64,000 bases of DNA, from contig CALWLY010000002.1 of NCBI GenBank assembly GCA_944381635.1, forward strand, positions 62,001 through 126,000. Reading direction: 5' to 3'. The translations under genes and the position numbers were made by a program. Below, piece after piece: positions 36,705 to 44,239 of the stretch. Below the pieces are notes generated by a model. It saw only the letters and a list, made by a program, of their open reading frames with translations. It was not told the DNA's origin and searched no databases. Each line of letters opens with the position of its first letter. Position 1 is the stretch's first letter. The DNA comes from an uncultured Lachnospiraceae bacterium. Lineage in GTDB: Bacteria > Bacillota > Clostridia > Lachnospirales > Lachnospiraceae.

Positions 36705-37346
36705 ATGAATACAATCATTACAATTGGACGTCAGTTTGGCTCTGGTGGACACGAAATTGGAGAAAAAGTTGCAGAATATTTCGGCATCAAATGCTACGAC
36801 AAGGAATTACTTTCCAGGGCAGCAAAGGATAGTGGCTTTTGTGAGGAAATGATTAAAGCTCATGATGAAAGACCCACCAACTCTTTCTTATATAACCTGG
36901 TTATGGATACTTATTCTTTTGGCTACAATGCATCTTCTTTCATGGATATGCCAATCAGCCATAAAGTTTTTCTTGCTCAGTTCGATGCCATCAAAAAACT
37001 TGCCAGTGAAGGTCCCTGCGTACTCGTAGGCCGCTGTGCCGATTATGCATTACATGATTACCGCAATTGTCTGAACCTTTTTATTTATGCGGATGAGGAG
37101 ACGAAAGCGAAACGTCTCGTCAAGAAATATCCGGATCTGAACCTGGAAAAGGCGAAAGATATGATGGTAAAGAAGGATAAACAGCGTCAGAGCTATTACA
37201 ATTATTATTCCTCCAAAAAATGGGGACGTGCGGACAGTTATGACTTCTGCATCAACAGTTCTGTTTTAGGTATTGACGGCACTGTAAAATTAATTGTACA
37301 GCTGGTTGAGGATTTTGAAGCTTCCAGAAATCCCGGCGGTAAATAA
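36705..37346 (+). CDS. cytidylate kinase-like family protein
   Basis: A 213-residue P-loop kinase fold of the cytidylate-kinase-like 2 family. Visible are an atypical P-loop (TIGRQFGSGGHEIGEKVA), CYDKELLSRAA, VLVGRCADYAL and a basic lid (KDKQRQSYYNYYSSKKWG). The substrate is unknown; a true cytidylate kinase has a different CMP-binding insert. AAAGGAG lies 7 bases before the ATG. It is probably monocistronic, with a promoter at 36609 and a terminator at 37361. Confidence 0.85.
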   Translation: MNTIITIGRQFGSGGHEIGEKVAEYFGIKCYDKELLSRAAKDSGFCEEMIKAHDERPTNSFLYNLVMDTYSFGYNASSFMDMPISHKVFLAQFDAIKKLASEGPCVLVGRCADYALHDYRNCLNLFIYADEETKAKRLVKKYPDLNLEKAKDMMVKKDKQRQSYYNYYSSKKWGRADSYDFCINSSVLGIDGTVKLIVQLVEDFEASRNPGGK

Positions 37347-37360
37347 AAATAGTGTAATTA

Positions 37361-37400
37361 AAAAGAGGTACAGTCAAATCTTGTCTTGTACCTCTTTTTT
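37361..37400 (+). terminator. rho-independent terminator after the cytidylate-kinase-like gene
   Basis: AAAAGAGGTACA (37361-37372) pairs perfectly with TGTACCTCTTTT (37387-37398) around a 14-base loop; the T-run continues to 37400, where repeat copy B begins. Confidence 0.9.
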
Positions 37401-37529
37401 AATACGGTAGGAAATTTCGTTTCCTACCGTATTAAAATAAACGCTCCGCTGTGGATGCGCACTCGCGCGAGTGGTAACTATTGCCTGACGGCATCGCGCT
37501 CGGCGCGAGTGTGTGCCAGGGCACACACT
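37401..37529 (-). repeat. three-hairpin dispersed repeat, copy B
   Basis: The inverted counterpart of 32360-32497. On the - strand it reads AGTGTGTGCC/GGCACACACT (37529-37508), a GC-rich middle sharing GCGCCGAGCGCG and ACAGCGGAGCGT with copy A, and the 14-base-pair hairpin AATACGGTAGGAAA/TTTCCTACCGTATT (37433-37401). Arms differ from copy A by paired changes that keep the stems. Confidence 0.85.
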
Positions 37530-37955
37530 TTTTTATGCCATACAAATTTTCATTTTCCATTAAAAATCAGCCATTTATGACGAAAAGAGCGAGAAGAAGT
37601 ACAGATTCAACTATTCGCGAAAGAACAGTTTAACGAATAAATATAGGGATTTTTAACGAGAGCTGCCTTTTTACTCGCAAATTATTATAGGAATAACCTT
37701 TTCCAAAAAAGCTCTTTTAACACCTGTATACCAACTTTCTCTCTTTTCCAATTCGTTATCTATATTATTATTCTTTGTTATTTCTTTTCTTTGAAATAAT
37801 TTTCTCTTAAATTATAAATCTTAAATTGTTAAATCTCAAATTATAAATTCTAAATAATAAACTCAAAATCATCCAACCAGTTCTTTACTTTACCTTGCTC
37901 ATTTTCCCCTTGGTCCTATTACTAAATCAGCAAATAAAGGTTCTAAAATAAATAG

Positions 37956-37995
37956 ACCTGGTATAGATAAACGCTTAGCATTTATTATACCAGGT
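37956..37995 (-). terminator. strong hairpin downstream of dtd, probable terminator
   Basis: ACCTGGTATA (37956-37965) pairs with TATACCAGGT (37986-37995), and ATAAA with TTTAT inside it. It is 52 bases past the dtd stop on the - strand. There is no long U-run, so efficiency is uncertain. Confidence 0.55.
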
Positions 37996-38009
37996 TGCTA
38001 TTTACTTTC

Positions 38010-38034
38010 GTTTACATAATTTTTTTATGTAAAC
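38010..38034. repeat. palindrome downstream of dtd
   Basis: GTTTACATAA (38010-38019), loop TTTTT, TTATGTAAAC (38025-38034). The same nine-base arms recur upstream of dtd at 38569-38591. Confidence 0.7.
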
Positions 38035-38046
38035 TTTTTCAATTCC

Positions 38047-38505
38047 TCATGCCTTTCCACAGATTTCATCGGAATCCAGGATAATGGTAAAGGGGCCGTC
38101 ATTCAAAAGTGATATTTTCATATCCGCCCCAAAAATTCCGGTTTCCACACGAGGACATTCTTTTTGGCAGCTTTCAATAATATATTCATACATCTTTTCT
38201 GCGTGTTCCGGCGAGCCGGCTTTAATAAAGGAAGGTCTGTTCCCTTTGCGGCAATCTGCATATAAAGTAAACTGCGATACCAGCAAAAGGCTTCCACCCA
38301 CATCTGCCAGAGAAAGATTGGTTTTTCCATTTTCATCTTCAAAAATGCGCATTCCCAACAGCTTTTTCACCATCTTATCCGCAATTTCTTTTGTGTCTGT
38401 TTCACAGGCTCCTATAAACACCAAAAAGCCTTTCTCGATTTCTCCTACGGTCTTCTCTTCTACTTTCACGGAAGCTTCTGTAACGCGCTGAATGACAAAT
38501 CTCAT
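38047..38505 (-). CDS. dtd: D-aminoacyl-tRNA deacylase
   Basis: Removes D-amino acids and glycine wrongly attached to tRNA. The 152 residues show [15 protein letters not shown], the [17 protein letters not shown] motif with the catalytic environment, and the GP motif region NDGPFTIIL (Phe where Val is more usual). It is transcribed alone on the - strand. An AAAGGAG lies upstream of the ATG. Palindromes of the same sequence flank it on both sides. Confidence 0.95.
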   Translation of the reverse strand: MRFVIQRVTEASVKVEEKTVGEIEKGFLVFIGACETDTKEIADKMVKKLLGMRIFEDENGKTNLSLADVGGSLLLVSQFTLYADCRKGNRPSFIKAGSPEHAEKMYEYIIESCQKECPRVETGIFGADMKISLLNDGPFTIILDSDEICGKA

Positions 38506-38568
38506 ATTCTTCCGAGTCTCCTTTCCCTACTTTCAAGTGTGCACATTCTGGTATGTCTGTCTCTTGTA

Positions 38569-38591
38569 TTTACATAAAAATATTATGTAAA
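38569..38591. repeat. palindrome upstream of dtd
   Basis: TTTACATAA (38569-38577), loop AAATA, TTATGTAAA (38583-38591), 64 bases upstream of the dtd start codon. It matches the palindrome at 38010-38034. Confidence 0.7.
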
Positions 38592-38731
38592 CAATACATT
38601 TCCCGCTCATTTGCATTATAAACCTTCAGGGCATTTCATCCTATCCAAACCGAATGTTTCCGCACAAGTATATCACAGAATTCTATAAATTTTAAGCCCT
38701 TCATCCATGATTTTACATCCTGCATACGGAT

Positions 38732-40102
38732 TTATGGATTCGTGATAAAGGAAATTCTGTTTTTCCCGCTTTCTTCTGCTTTTTTCATATGTTTCATATA
38801 GCAGGCTATCACAATCAACATGCATACAGAAGATACCGGAGACGCAAGGCCGTATGCAGACAGAGATTCTATTCCATGCCAGCTTAAAAGAAACAAAAGA
38901 GGGATACGGATGAGCAATGCTCCGCCACAGCAATTAAGCATGGTAAAAACTGTTTTTTCTTTTCCATTCAAATATCCGTTCAGGCAAAACAGGAAGGATA
39001 CTGCAAGATAATCCAGGCTGCATGTGCTAAAAAAGGGAATTCCCGCTGCAATAACTGCTGAATCTGAAGAAAATACTCCAATCATAGTGGAAGGTGAAAG
39101 CTGCGCCCATGCAAAAAAGACCGTGGAACACAAAAAGGCAATCGTAATGCCATAAACTGCAAATTTCTTAGCACGCTCTTCTTTTCCGGCCGCTACGTTC
39201 TGAGCTGTCAGCGCCGCCAGTGCGTTGGCAATGGATGTTGCCGGAAGCATGGCGAACACATCGTATTTGCTGGCAATGCCTACTGCTGAAGCTGCGTAGA
39301 CACCGAACCCATTGGTAATAGAAGTAAGATACAGAAAAGAAAAACGAACCATGCATTCCTGAAAAGAAACCGGAATGCCGATGGCAAACAGCTCCTTCAC
39401 AATCCGCCCGTCAATTCTGAGATTCTTCAGAGAAAAATGAAAAATGAAATTCCGGCTATTTAGATAAAAGATGGCAATAACCATACTGATTCCCTGCGAC
39501 ACAATCGTGGCGATTGCAGTTCCTGCCGGTCCCATATGTAAATATCCAACCGTATAAAAATCACCGATTATATTGCAGATACAGGCTATGGCAACAAAGA
39601 TCAGCGGACTCAAAGAATCTCCATATCCTCTCAGCACCGCACTGAGCGCATTGTACTCGCAGATAAAAAAAATACCCAGACAGCAGATAAAAACATATTG
39701 CCACGCCTCGGCAAAAGAAGCTTCCGGGGTCTGCAGAAGCTTCAGAATATTGGATATATTAAAAATAAGTACAGCCATCAGCAAAAGGGAAAAGATTCCG
39801 AACGCTGCAATCGTTGTGCCAATCGCCTTCTCCACTCTCTTTTCATCTTTCATGCCGGAATATTTTGCAACAAGAACCGTTCCTCCTAAAGTAAGCCCTG
39901 ATATGGCGCTTGTGATGATTTGCGTCACCTGAGTCCCTGTTGAAACCGCTGCAATACTTTCCGGCTGGCAGTATTTTCCGATTACCATAAGATCCACGGC
40001 ACCATAAAGAGCCTGAAGCAAATTCGCCAAAAGAAAAGGCACCGAAAACCGAATCAAAACTTTCCAGATGTTTCCCTCTGTCAGTGAATTTGAATGTCCC
40101 AT
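38732..40102 (-). CDS. MATE family efflux transporter
   Basis: A 456-residue, twelve-helix MATE (NorM/DinF-type) antiporter. The repeated halves begin with IWKVLIRFSVPFLLANLLQALYG and IVKELFAIGIPVSFQECMV. A conserved LYGAVDLMVIGKY and the STGTQVTQII segment mark the family. It should export cationic drugs or metabolites using Na+ or H+. It is divergent from the Crp/Fnr-type regulator at 40219 with 116 bases between start codons, so that regulator probably controls it. Confidence 0.9.
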   Translation of the reverse strand: MGHSNSLTEGNIWKVLIRFSVPFLLANLLQALYGAVDLMVIGKYCQPESIAAVSTGTQVTQIITSAISGLTLGGTVLVAKYSGMKDEKRVEKAIGTTIAAFGIFSLLLMAVLIFNISNILKLLQTPEASFAEAWQYVFICCLGIFFICEYNALSAVLRGYGDSLSPLIFVAIACICNIIGDFYTVGYLHMGPAGTAIATIVSQGISMVIAIFYLNSRNFIFHFSLKNLRIDGRIVKELFAIGIPVSFQECMVRFSFLYLTSITNGFGVYAASAVGIASKYDVFAMLPATSIANALAALTAQNVAAGKEERAKKFAVYGITIAFLCSTVFFAWAQLSPSTMIGVFSSDSAVIAAGIPFFSTCSLDYLAVSFLFCLNGYLNGKEKTVFTMLNCCGGALLIRIPLLFLLSWHGIESLSAYGLASPVSSVCMLIVIACYMKHMKKAEESGKNRISFITNP

Positions 40103-40218
40103 CTGTTTACACTCCTTTTTCCATATGATAATATATTATTTCGAGAAATCCGAAAAATCTGTAGTCTATGTTACATTTTGTCAAATTTCAGGACACTGCA
40201 AAGAGAAAGGAAATTGAT

Positions 40219-40890
40219 ATGAGTCAGATAAAAATTCCGGAAAATCTGCATCATTACTTTGAAGAAACCGGTTACCTTCAGAAATATAAAGCCGGAGAAT
40301 CCATATACATGCAGGGAGAAAATGCAGATCGGCTTTATTTTATAAAGGAAGGTAGGGTCAGGGCCTACTATATCACCGGAAGTGGTAAAGAGCTTACTTT
40401 GGAAATTATTGAAAAAGGACGAATTATCGGAGAATCCTCCTTTTTATCCCAGTGTACCTGCCCGGTGTCTGTTGCGGCGGTCAATCAGGTGGAACTTCTG
40501 GTATGTGATCTGAACCGTCTATATTCCTGTATGGAAGAATCCCCCGAGCTGATGAAAATTCTTCTGCAGCTGCTGTCTCATACATGCAACCATCTTGTAG
40601 AACAGCTCCGGCGGATCACTCTCTACGATCGTTATCAGAAAATTGCCAGCTTTCTTTTGGGGGAAACAGAAAATCCTGATTTAGACCGGGGAGTTACCAA
40701 AGACAGTATCCCCTATACACAGGAAGATTTGGCCATGATTCTGGGCCTGAACAGAGTGACCGTAAATCGTGTCCTGAATGAATGGAAAAAAGATGGAATT
40801 CTGACTGCTTCTTACGGAAAAATACAGATTTTAAATCGTGAGGCACTGCAGGGATTATTTTATAGCGGCAAACCCCAATTTTCATCATGA
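40219..40890 (+). CDS. Crp/Fnr family transcriptional regulator
   Basis: A 223-residue regulator. The N-terminal effector domain (about 20-110) reads YKAGESIYMQGENADRLYFI and GKELTLEIIEKGRIIGESSFL. The C-terminal winged helix (about 165-210) reads YTQEDLAMILGLNRVTVNRV. There is no N-terminal Fe-S cysteine set like Fnr, so the effector is not oxygen by that route; cysteines Cys83 and Cys85 region (QCTCPVS) might matter. Start at the ATG 40219 with GAAAGGA upstream. It is probably followed by termination at 41001-41036. Confidence 0.9.
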   Translation: MSQIKIPENLHHYFEETGYLQKYKAGESIYMQGENADRLYFIKEGRVRAYYITGSGKELTLEIIEKGRIIGESSFLSQCTCPVSVAAVNQVELLVCDLNRLYSCMEESPELMKILLQLLSHTCNHLVEQLRRITLYDRYQKIASFLLGETENPDLDRGVTKDSIPYTQEDLAMILGLNRVTVNRVLNEWKKDGILTASYGKIQILNREALQGLFYSGKPQFSS

Positions 40891-41000
40891 TTTAAACTTA
40901 AATTCAGTGTCTCCTAAAAAAACAAGCTCTTATAATACCTCTAAAATCGATTCTTTTTACTTTTTTGATATCTTTATTGCCTCTTATAAAAAGCAGCCTT

Positions 41001-41036
41001 AAACAGCCTTTAAATGCGTCGAAAGGCTGTTTTTCC
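41001..41036 (+). terminator. rho-independent terminator after the Crp/Fnr gene
   Basis: AAACAGCCTTT (41001-41011) pairs perfectly with AAAGGCTGTTT (41022-41032), followed by more T (to 41034). Confidence 0.88.
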
Positions 41037-41087
41037 TTTTTTTAGCTGAAAATTTTCGTCTTTTTCGCTCCTTTGAAGAGTCAAAAT

Positions 41088-41137
41088 CTCTGAATAACGA
41101 TAAACTCTGGTTTTTCGTCATTCAGAGGTGCTTTTTT
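41088..41137 (+). terminator. second hairpin with T-run upstream of the recombinase gene
   Basis: CTCTGAAT (41088-41095) pairs with ATTCAGAG (41120-41127), with ACG/CGT stacked inside after one mismatch; T6 at 41132-41137. It could be a back-up terminator. Confidence 0.65.
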
Positions 41138-41206
41138 GAAGGATTTCTGCTATAATAATCAAGGCTTGACCTTTCCTTAAGTTAAATCATCCCAGGAGGC
41201 ACTGTT

Positions 41207-42250
41207 TTGAAACTACATGCGGACTACCAGCAACAGAAAAAATTGAACCTGACTCTGAAAATCAGGGAGGAACTGAAAGAACTTCCTGTCTATGTTGGCC
41301 AATATGCCAGAGGAATCGAACCCTTGACATCGGCCAGCACCAGGCTCTCATACATTCGCGACATTCATATTTTTCTTTTTTTCCTGATAACAGCGAAGCC
41401 TGAGCTTTCCGGACTTTCTCCAAAAGATATCCCTCTGAGTACCCTCGAAAGCCTCACTGTTTTTGATATTGAAGAATATCAGGAATACTTAAAGCTCTAC
41501 CGCTCTCCCACCGGCGAATGGCACCAGAATGGAGAACGAGGCATTTCCCGTAAAATTGCAGCGCTGAGAAGTTTTTTTCACTACCTTTACCAACACGATA
41601 TGATTACTGCAAATCCTCTTTTAAAAATTTCAACACCCAAGATTCATGAAAAAGAAATCATTCGTCTGGATGAAAGAGAAATCAATCTGCTGGTTAACCA
41701 TCTGGAACAGAAAAAGCTGCGTTACGAAGTTAACCGCAAAAGAGATACCGCTCTTATACTTCTTCTCCTGGGAACAGGAATCCGTGTGTCCGAATGTGTG
41801 GGACTGGATCTTCAGGATGTTGACTTTTCCGACTACCGCATCCGGGTCATCCGAAAAGGCGGAAATGAAATGTTTGTTTATTTTGGCGAAGAAGTGGCTG
41901 AGGCGCTGAAAAATTACCTGGAGGAACGCTGTACGATCACTCCCGCAAATCCCGACGAAAAAGCTCTTTTTCTTTCACGCAAAAGAAAACGTATCAGTAT
42001 AAAGTCCGTGGAAACTCTGGTCAAAAATTACAGCCGTGATGTGATTGCTCACAAAAAAATAACTCCTCACAAATTGAGAAGTACTTACGGTACCAGACTT
42101 TATGAGGAAACCGGCGACATTTATCTGGTTGCGGACTCGTTAGGACACAAAGACATTAACACCTCCGCCAAACATTACGTGACCATACAGGATAAACGTC
42201 GGCGACAGGCTGCTGAAATTTTCCGTATCCGAAAAGAAGAAACCCTGTAG
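41207..42250 (+). CDS. tyrosine recombinase, XerC/XerD-like (copy 1)
   Basis: A 347-residue site-specific recombinase. The SAM-like N-terminal core-binding domain (about 20-150; STRLSYIRDIHIFLFFL) precedes the catalytic domain with the Arg in LGTGIRVSECVGLDL, a lysine hairpin (VIRKGGNE), HKLRSTYGT (His and Arg), and GHKDINTSAKHY with the nucleophile Tyr. It is longer than canonical XerC/D (about 300) because of an N-terminal extension. CCCAGGAGG precedes the ATG/TTG at 41207. A paralogue lies at 45025. Whether one of them is the dif resolvase cannot be told here. Confidence 0.88.
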   Translation: MKLHADYQQQKKLNLTLKIREELKELPVYVGQYARGIEPLTSASTRLSYIRDIHIFLFFLITAKPELSGLSPKDIPLSTLESLTVFDIEEYQEYLKLYRSPTGEWHQNGERGISRKIAALRSFFHYLYQHDMITANPLLKISTPKIHEKEIIRLDEREINLLVNHLEQKKLRYEVNRKRDTALILLLLGTGIRVSECVGLDLQDVDFSDYRIRVIRKGGNEMFVYFGEEVAEALKNYLEERCTITPANPDEKALFLSRKRKRISIKSVETLVKNYSRDVIAHKKITPHKLRSTYGTRLYEETGDIYLVADSLGHKDINTSAKHYVTIQDKRRRQAAEIFRIRKEETL

Positions 42251-42301
42251 AATCCGAAATTCTTCTTTTCAGATTTTACAGGGTTTCTTCTTTGGCCTTT
42301 T
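42236..42301. terminator. bidirectional terminator between recombinase 1 and the AI-2E permease
   Basis: GAAGAAACCCTGTA (42236-42249) pairs perfectly with TACAGGGTTTCTTC (42277-42290). The left arm is the end of the recombinase coding sequence, including its stop. T-rich sequence follows (42290-42303). Confidence 0.85.
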
Positions 42302-42328
42302 TTAAATTTATTTTTCTTAAGGATCGTC

Positions 42329-43687
42329 TCAGTCATCAGAGCTGTCTTTCGAATCTGAACGCTCTTTTTCAGACACCGGAGCCTCCTCGTGCTCTTTTTT
42401 CTTTTTCAGGGACATTTTTTTCCTTCGATACTCTTCCGTATTATAGGCAACAAATTCTCCGGAACCGGGCTTTATACTGCCAAGACCGTCATAATCAGCG
42501 GTTTCGGTAGTGTAACCCTTCTTTCGCAGATTGTTGTTGACTCTTCGCTTGACAAGAGTGTAAATAACCGCGAAAGTAGGAACGCCGATAACCATACCCG
42601 GCACACCGATAAGACCGCCAAAAATGGTAATGGAAAAAATAACCCAGAAACTGGAAAGGCCTGTAGAATCTCCCAAAATCCACGGCCCTAAGAAGTTTCC
42701 GTCAAACTGCTGCAGAAGGAAAATAAAAATGACAAAGTACAGGCACTGCAGCGGATCTACCATCAATATAAGAATTGCACTGGGAATTGCACCAATATAA
42801 GGTCCGAAAAAAGGGATCACATTTGTTACGCCTACAATAACGCTGATCAGCATCGGGAAGGGCGTTCCGATAAAACTGATGACGATAAAGCATAAAATAC
42901 CTATAATAATAGAGTCTACTATTTTGCCGCCGATAAATCCGCCAAACGTGCGGTGAATGAGACGCACATCATCAATAATGGCATTCGCCCTCTTGGTTTC
43001 AAAAAAAGCGTACATAAACTTTTTAGCCTGACTTATGAATTTTTCCTTGCTTGCCAGTATGTAAATAGAAATAATCAAACCAATGATCAGATTCCAGGCT
43101 GTCCGCAAAATTCCAAAAACGCCGCTGGAAAGTGTTCTCAGAATTTCACTCATCTGAGGAAGCAGCGATTGCACCTGGTTCAGCCAGCCGCTTAAATCAT
43201 TAAAATAATCATCCAGGGTTAAGGTCAAATTTGCCATCAGCTCCGGATTTGCTGAAAGAACATCTTCCAACCAGGCTGTCAGATTATTTACATAATAAGG
43301 AAACTGAAAAATAATACTTTGAATACTTCGAATCAACTGAGGGATGACTGCCACCCACAGGCCATACGCACAAATGCCGACGACAATAAGAGAAAGCACG
43401 ATTGCTCCCGCTCTGCACATTTTTTTGACTTTTACGGTCAATTCCATTCCCGCCTTTTTCAGCAACGGGAAAAACAGACGTCTCTCGGCAAGGTTGACCA
43501 GCGGAGTCATTAAATATGCGATGATCAGACCATCAATAACCGGCATAGACACAGATATGATTTTTGACAGATTGCTCCTGAGATTTGTACCGTGAAAAAT
43601 AATGTAATAAAAACATATGGCTGCGGCAATCACTAGAAATGCAGTGATTCCCCAATATAAATATTTTTTGTCCCATCGGAATTTCAT
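42329..43687 (-). CDS. AI-2E family transporter (PerM/YtrI-like permease)
   Basis: A 452-residue membrane protein of the AI-2E/PurR-regulated-permease family. About eight helices, with the family signature segments SKIISVSMPVIDGLIIAYLMTPLV split over two helices, NVIPFFGPYIGAIPSAIL and GPWILGDSTGLSSFWVI. The C-terminus is long, charged and cytoplasmic (KKKKEHEEAP). Relatives export AI-2 or act as Na+/H+ antiporters, so the substrate is open. The ATG overlaps in an ATGA with the stop of a 78-codon frame upstream. A GAGGT site is present. Confidence 0.87.
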   Translation of the reverse strand: MKFRWDKKYLYWGITAFLVIAAAICFYYIIFHGTNLRSNLSKIISVSMPVIDGLIIAYLMTPLVNLAERRLFFPLLKKAGMELTVKVKKMCRAGAIVLSLIVVGICAYGLWVAVIPQLIRSIQSIIFQFPYYVNNLTAWLEDVLSANPELMANLTLTLDDYFNDLSGWLNQVQSLLPQMSEILRTLSSGVFGILRTAWNLIIGLIISIYILASKEKFISQAKKFMYAFFETKRANAIIDDVRLIHRTFGGFIGGKIVDSIIIGILCFIVISFIGTPFPMLISVIVGVTNVIPFFGPYIGAIPSAILILMVDPLQCLYFVIFIFLLQQFDGNFLGPWILGDSTGLSSFWVIFSITIFGGLIGVPGMVIGVPTFAVIYTLVKRRVNNNLRKKGYTTETADYDGLGSIKPGSGEFVAYNTEEYRRKKMSLKKKKEHEEAPVSEKERSDSKDSSDD

Positions 43688-43720
43688 TCTGTCAAAACCT
43701 CACTTATTATAATAAAATGA

Positions 43721-43792
43721 GCCAAGGGACAAATGGACATAAAATACATGCTTGCATGTATTTTTATGTCTATGGGTCCCGAAAAACATAAG
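43721..43792 (+). repeat. 71-base structured repeat, copy C1
   Basis: GGGAC (43726-43730) pairs with GTCCC (43776-43780), enclosing GACATAAAATACATG (43736-43750), loop CTTG, and CATGTATTTTTATGTC (43755-43770). It aligns along its whole length with 44085-44155 at GCCA-GGG, CAT, GCTTGC, ATG and GG-CCCG-AACAT. TATAAT at 43708-43713 precedes it. Confidence 0.75.
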
Positions 43793-44047
43793 CAAGCAGC
43801 CATTTTTCGAAGAAAAATGAGCGAATTGTGAATGTTTTTGTCGATTTTGGGAGTGCGCAGCACGGAAAAATCGACATCAGGCTCATTGTCGGGCAACTCA
43901 TAAACTGATGCCAGAGTCAAAAGCTCCCAACTATGATAATTTTGTCTTTTCCATTACAGTTACTTTAACCATTCCATGCCTTCTGCCAAAATAGCTCAAA
44001 GTCCTTTTTTCATTATAGCATATATAGAAAATAAATTTGCTTTTTTA

Positions 44048-44076
44048 ATGAAAATTTTACGATTTAATTGTATAAT
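44048..44076 (+). promoter_or_regulatory. promoter of the ttcA-like gene
   Basis: ATGAAA (44048-44053), a 17-base spacer and TATAAT (44071-44076). The predicted start, near 44083, leaves a leader of about 155 bases that begins with repeat C2. Confidence 0.6.
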
Positions 44077-44084
44077 AGAAAAAT

Positions 44085-44155
44085 GCCAGGGGCAAAAGAT
44101 CATGAGTGCCACGCTTGCGTAAGGAAACATGACTTTAGGACCCGCTGAACATGAG
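44085..44155 (+). repeat. 71-base structured repeat, copy C2
   Basis: Homologous to 43721-43792. The outer GGG/CCC pair and an inner hairpin with ACGC-TT-GCGT (44111-44120) and CATG/CATG are kept, while the arm sequence differs. It occupies the 5' end of the predicted ttcA-like transcript. Further down the leader GCTGAC (44162-44167) can pair with GTCAGC (44209-44214). Confidence 0.7.
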
Positions 44156-44239
44156 AAAAAAGCTGACGCTTTATACTGCCCTCACAGCAAGGTTGGTTCA
44201 AAAGTTTTGTCAGCCAGAACGGAAAGGTAAAATTAAAAT

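Larger units (their letters stand above)
37530..38046. other. AT-rich intergenic stretch without a gene
   Basis: I see no convincing coding frame or known RNA in these 517 bases. The part around 37800-37860 is very AT-rich, with AAATT/TAAAT words repeated irregularly. Two palindromes lie at the dtd end (37956-37995 and 38010-38034) and are listed separately. Confidence 0.5.
40891..41206 (+). other. intergenic stretch with two terminators and a promoter
   Basis: These 316 bases hold no gene that I can support. They contain the hairpins at 41001-41036 and 41088-41136 and an extended -10 (TGCTATAAT, 41148-41156) that probably serves the recombinase gene; a -35 is not evident. Confidence 0.5.
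43688..44239. other. intergenic stretch rich in hairpins between the permease and ttcA-like genes
   Basis: These 552 bases hold the two 71-base elements and several further hairpins: CATTTTTC-GAA-GAAAAATG (43801-43819), and TGTCGATTTT (43839-43848) with AAAATCGACA (43867-43876) enclosing GTGC-GCA-GCAC (43853-43863). A 78-codon frame on the - strand (43684-43920, TTG start) spans the first element; I regard it as doubtful coding. Confidence 0.55.

Noticed and set aside
37800..37860. AAATT/TAAAT words repeating every 12-16 bases, looked like a possible CRISPR or iteron array
   Set aside because: Units are irregular in length and sequence, there are no unique spacers, and no cas or replication gene is near; simple AT-rich DNA explains it.
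37350..38046. A structured housekeeping RNA (6S, tmRNA, RNase P or SRP RNA) in the 700-base gap
   Set aside because: None of the conserved cores of these RNAs could be recognised and the sequence is mostly AT-rich without long-range pairing.
40103..40218. Fnr-type or Crp-type operator between the MATE and Crp/Fnr genes
   Set aside because: Neither TTGAT-N4-ATCAA nor TGTGA-N6-TCACA is present; partial palindromes such as TTTCGAGAAA are too short to call.
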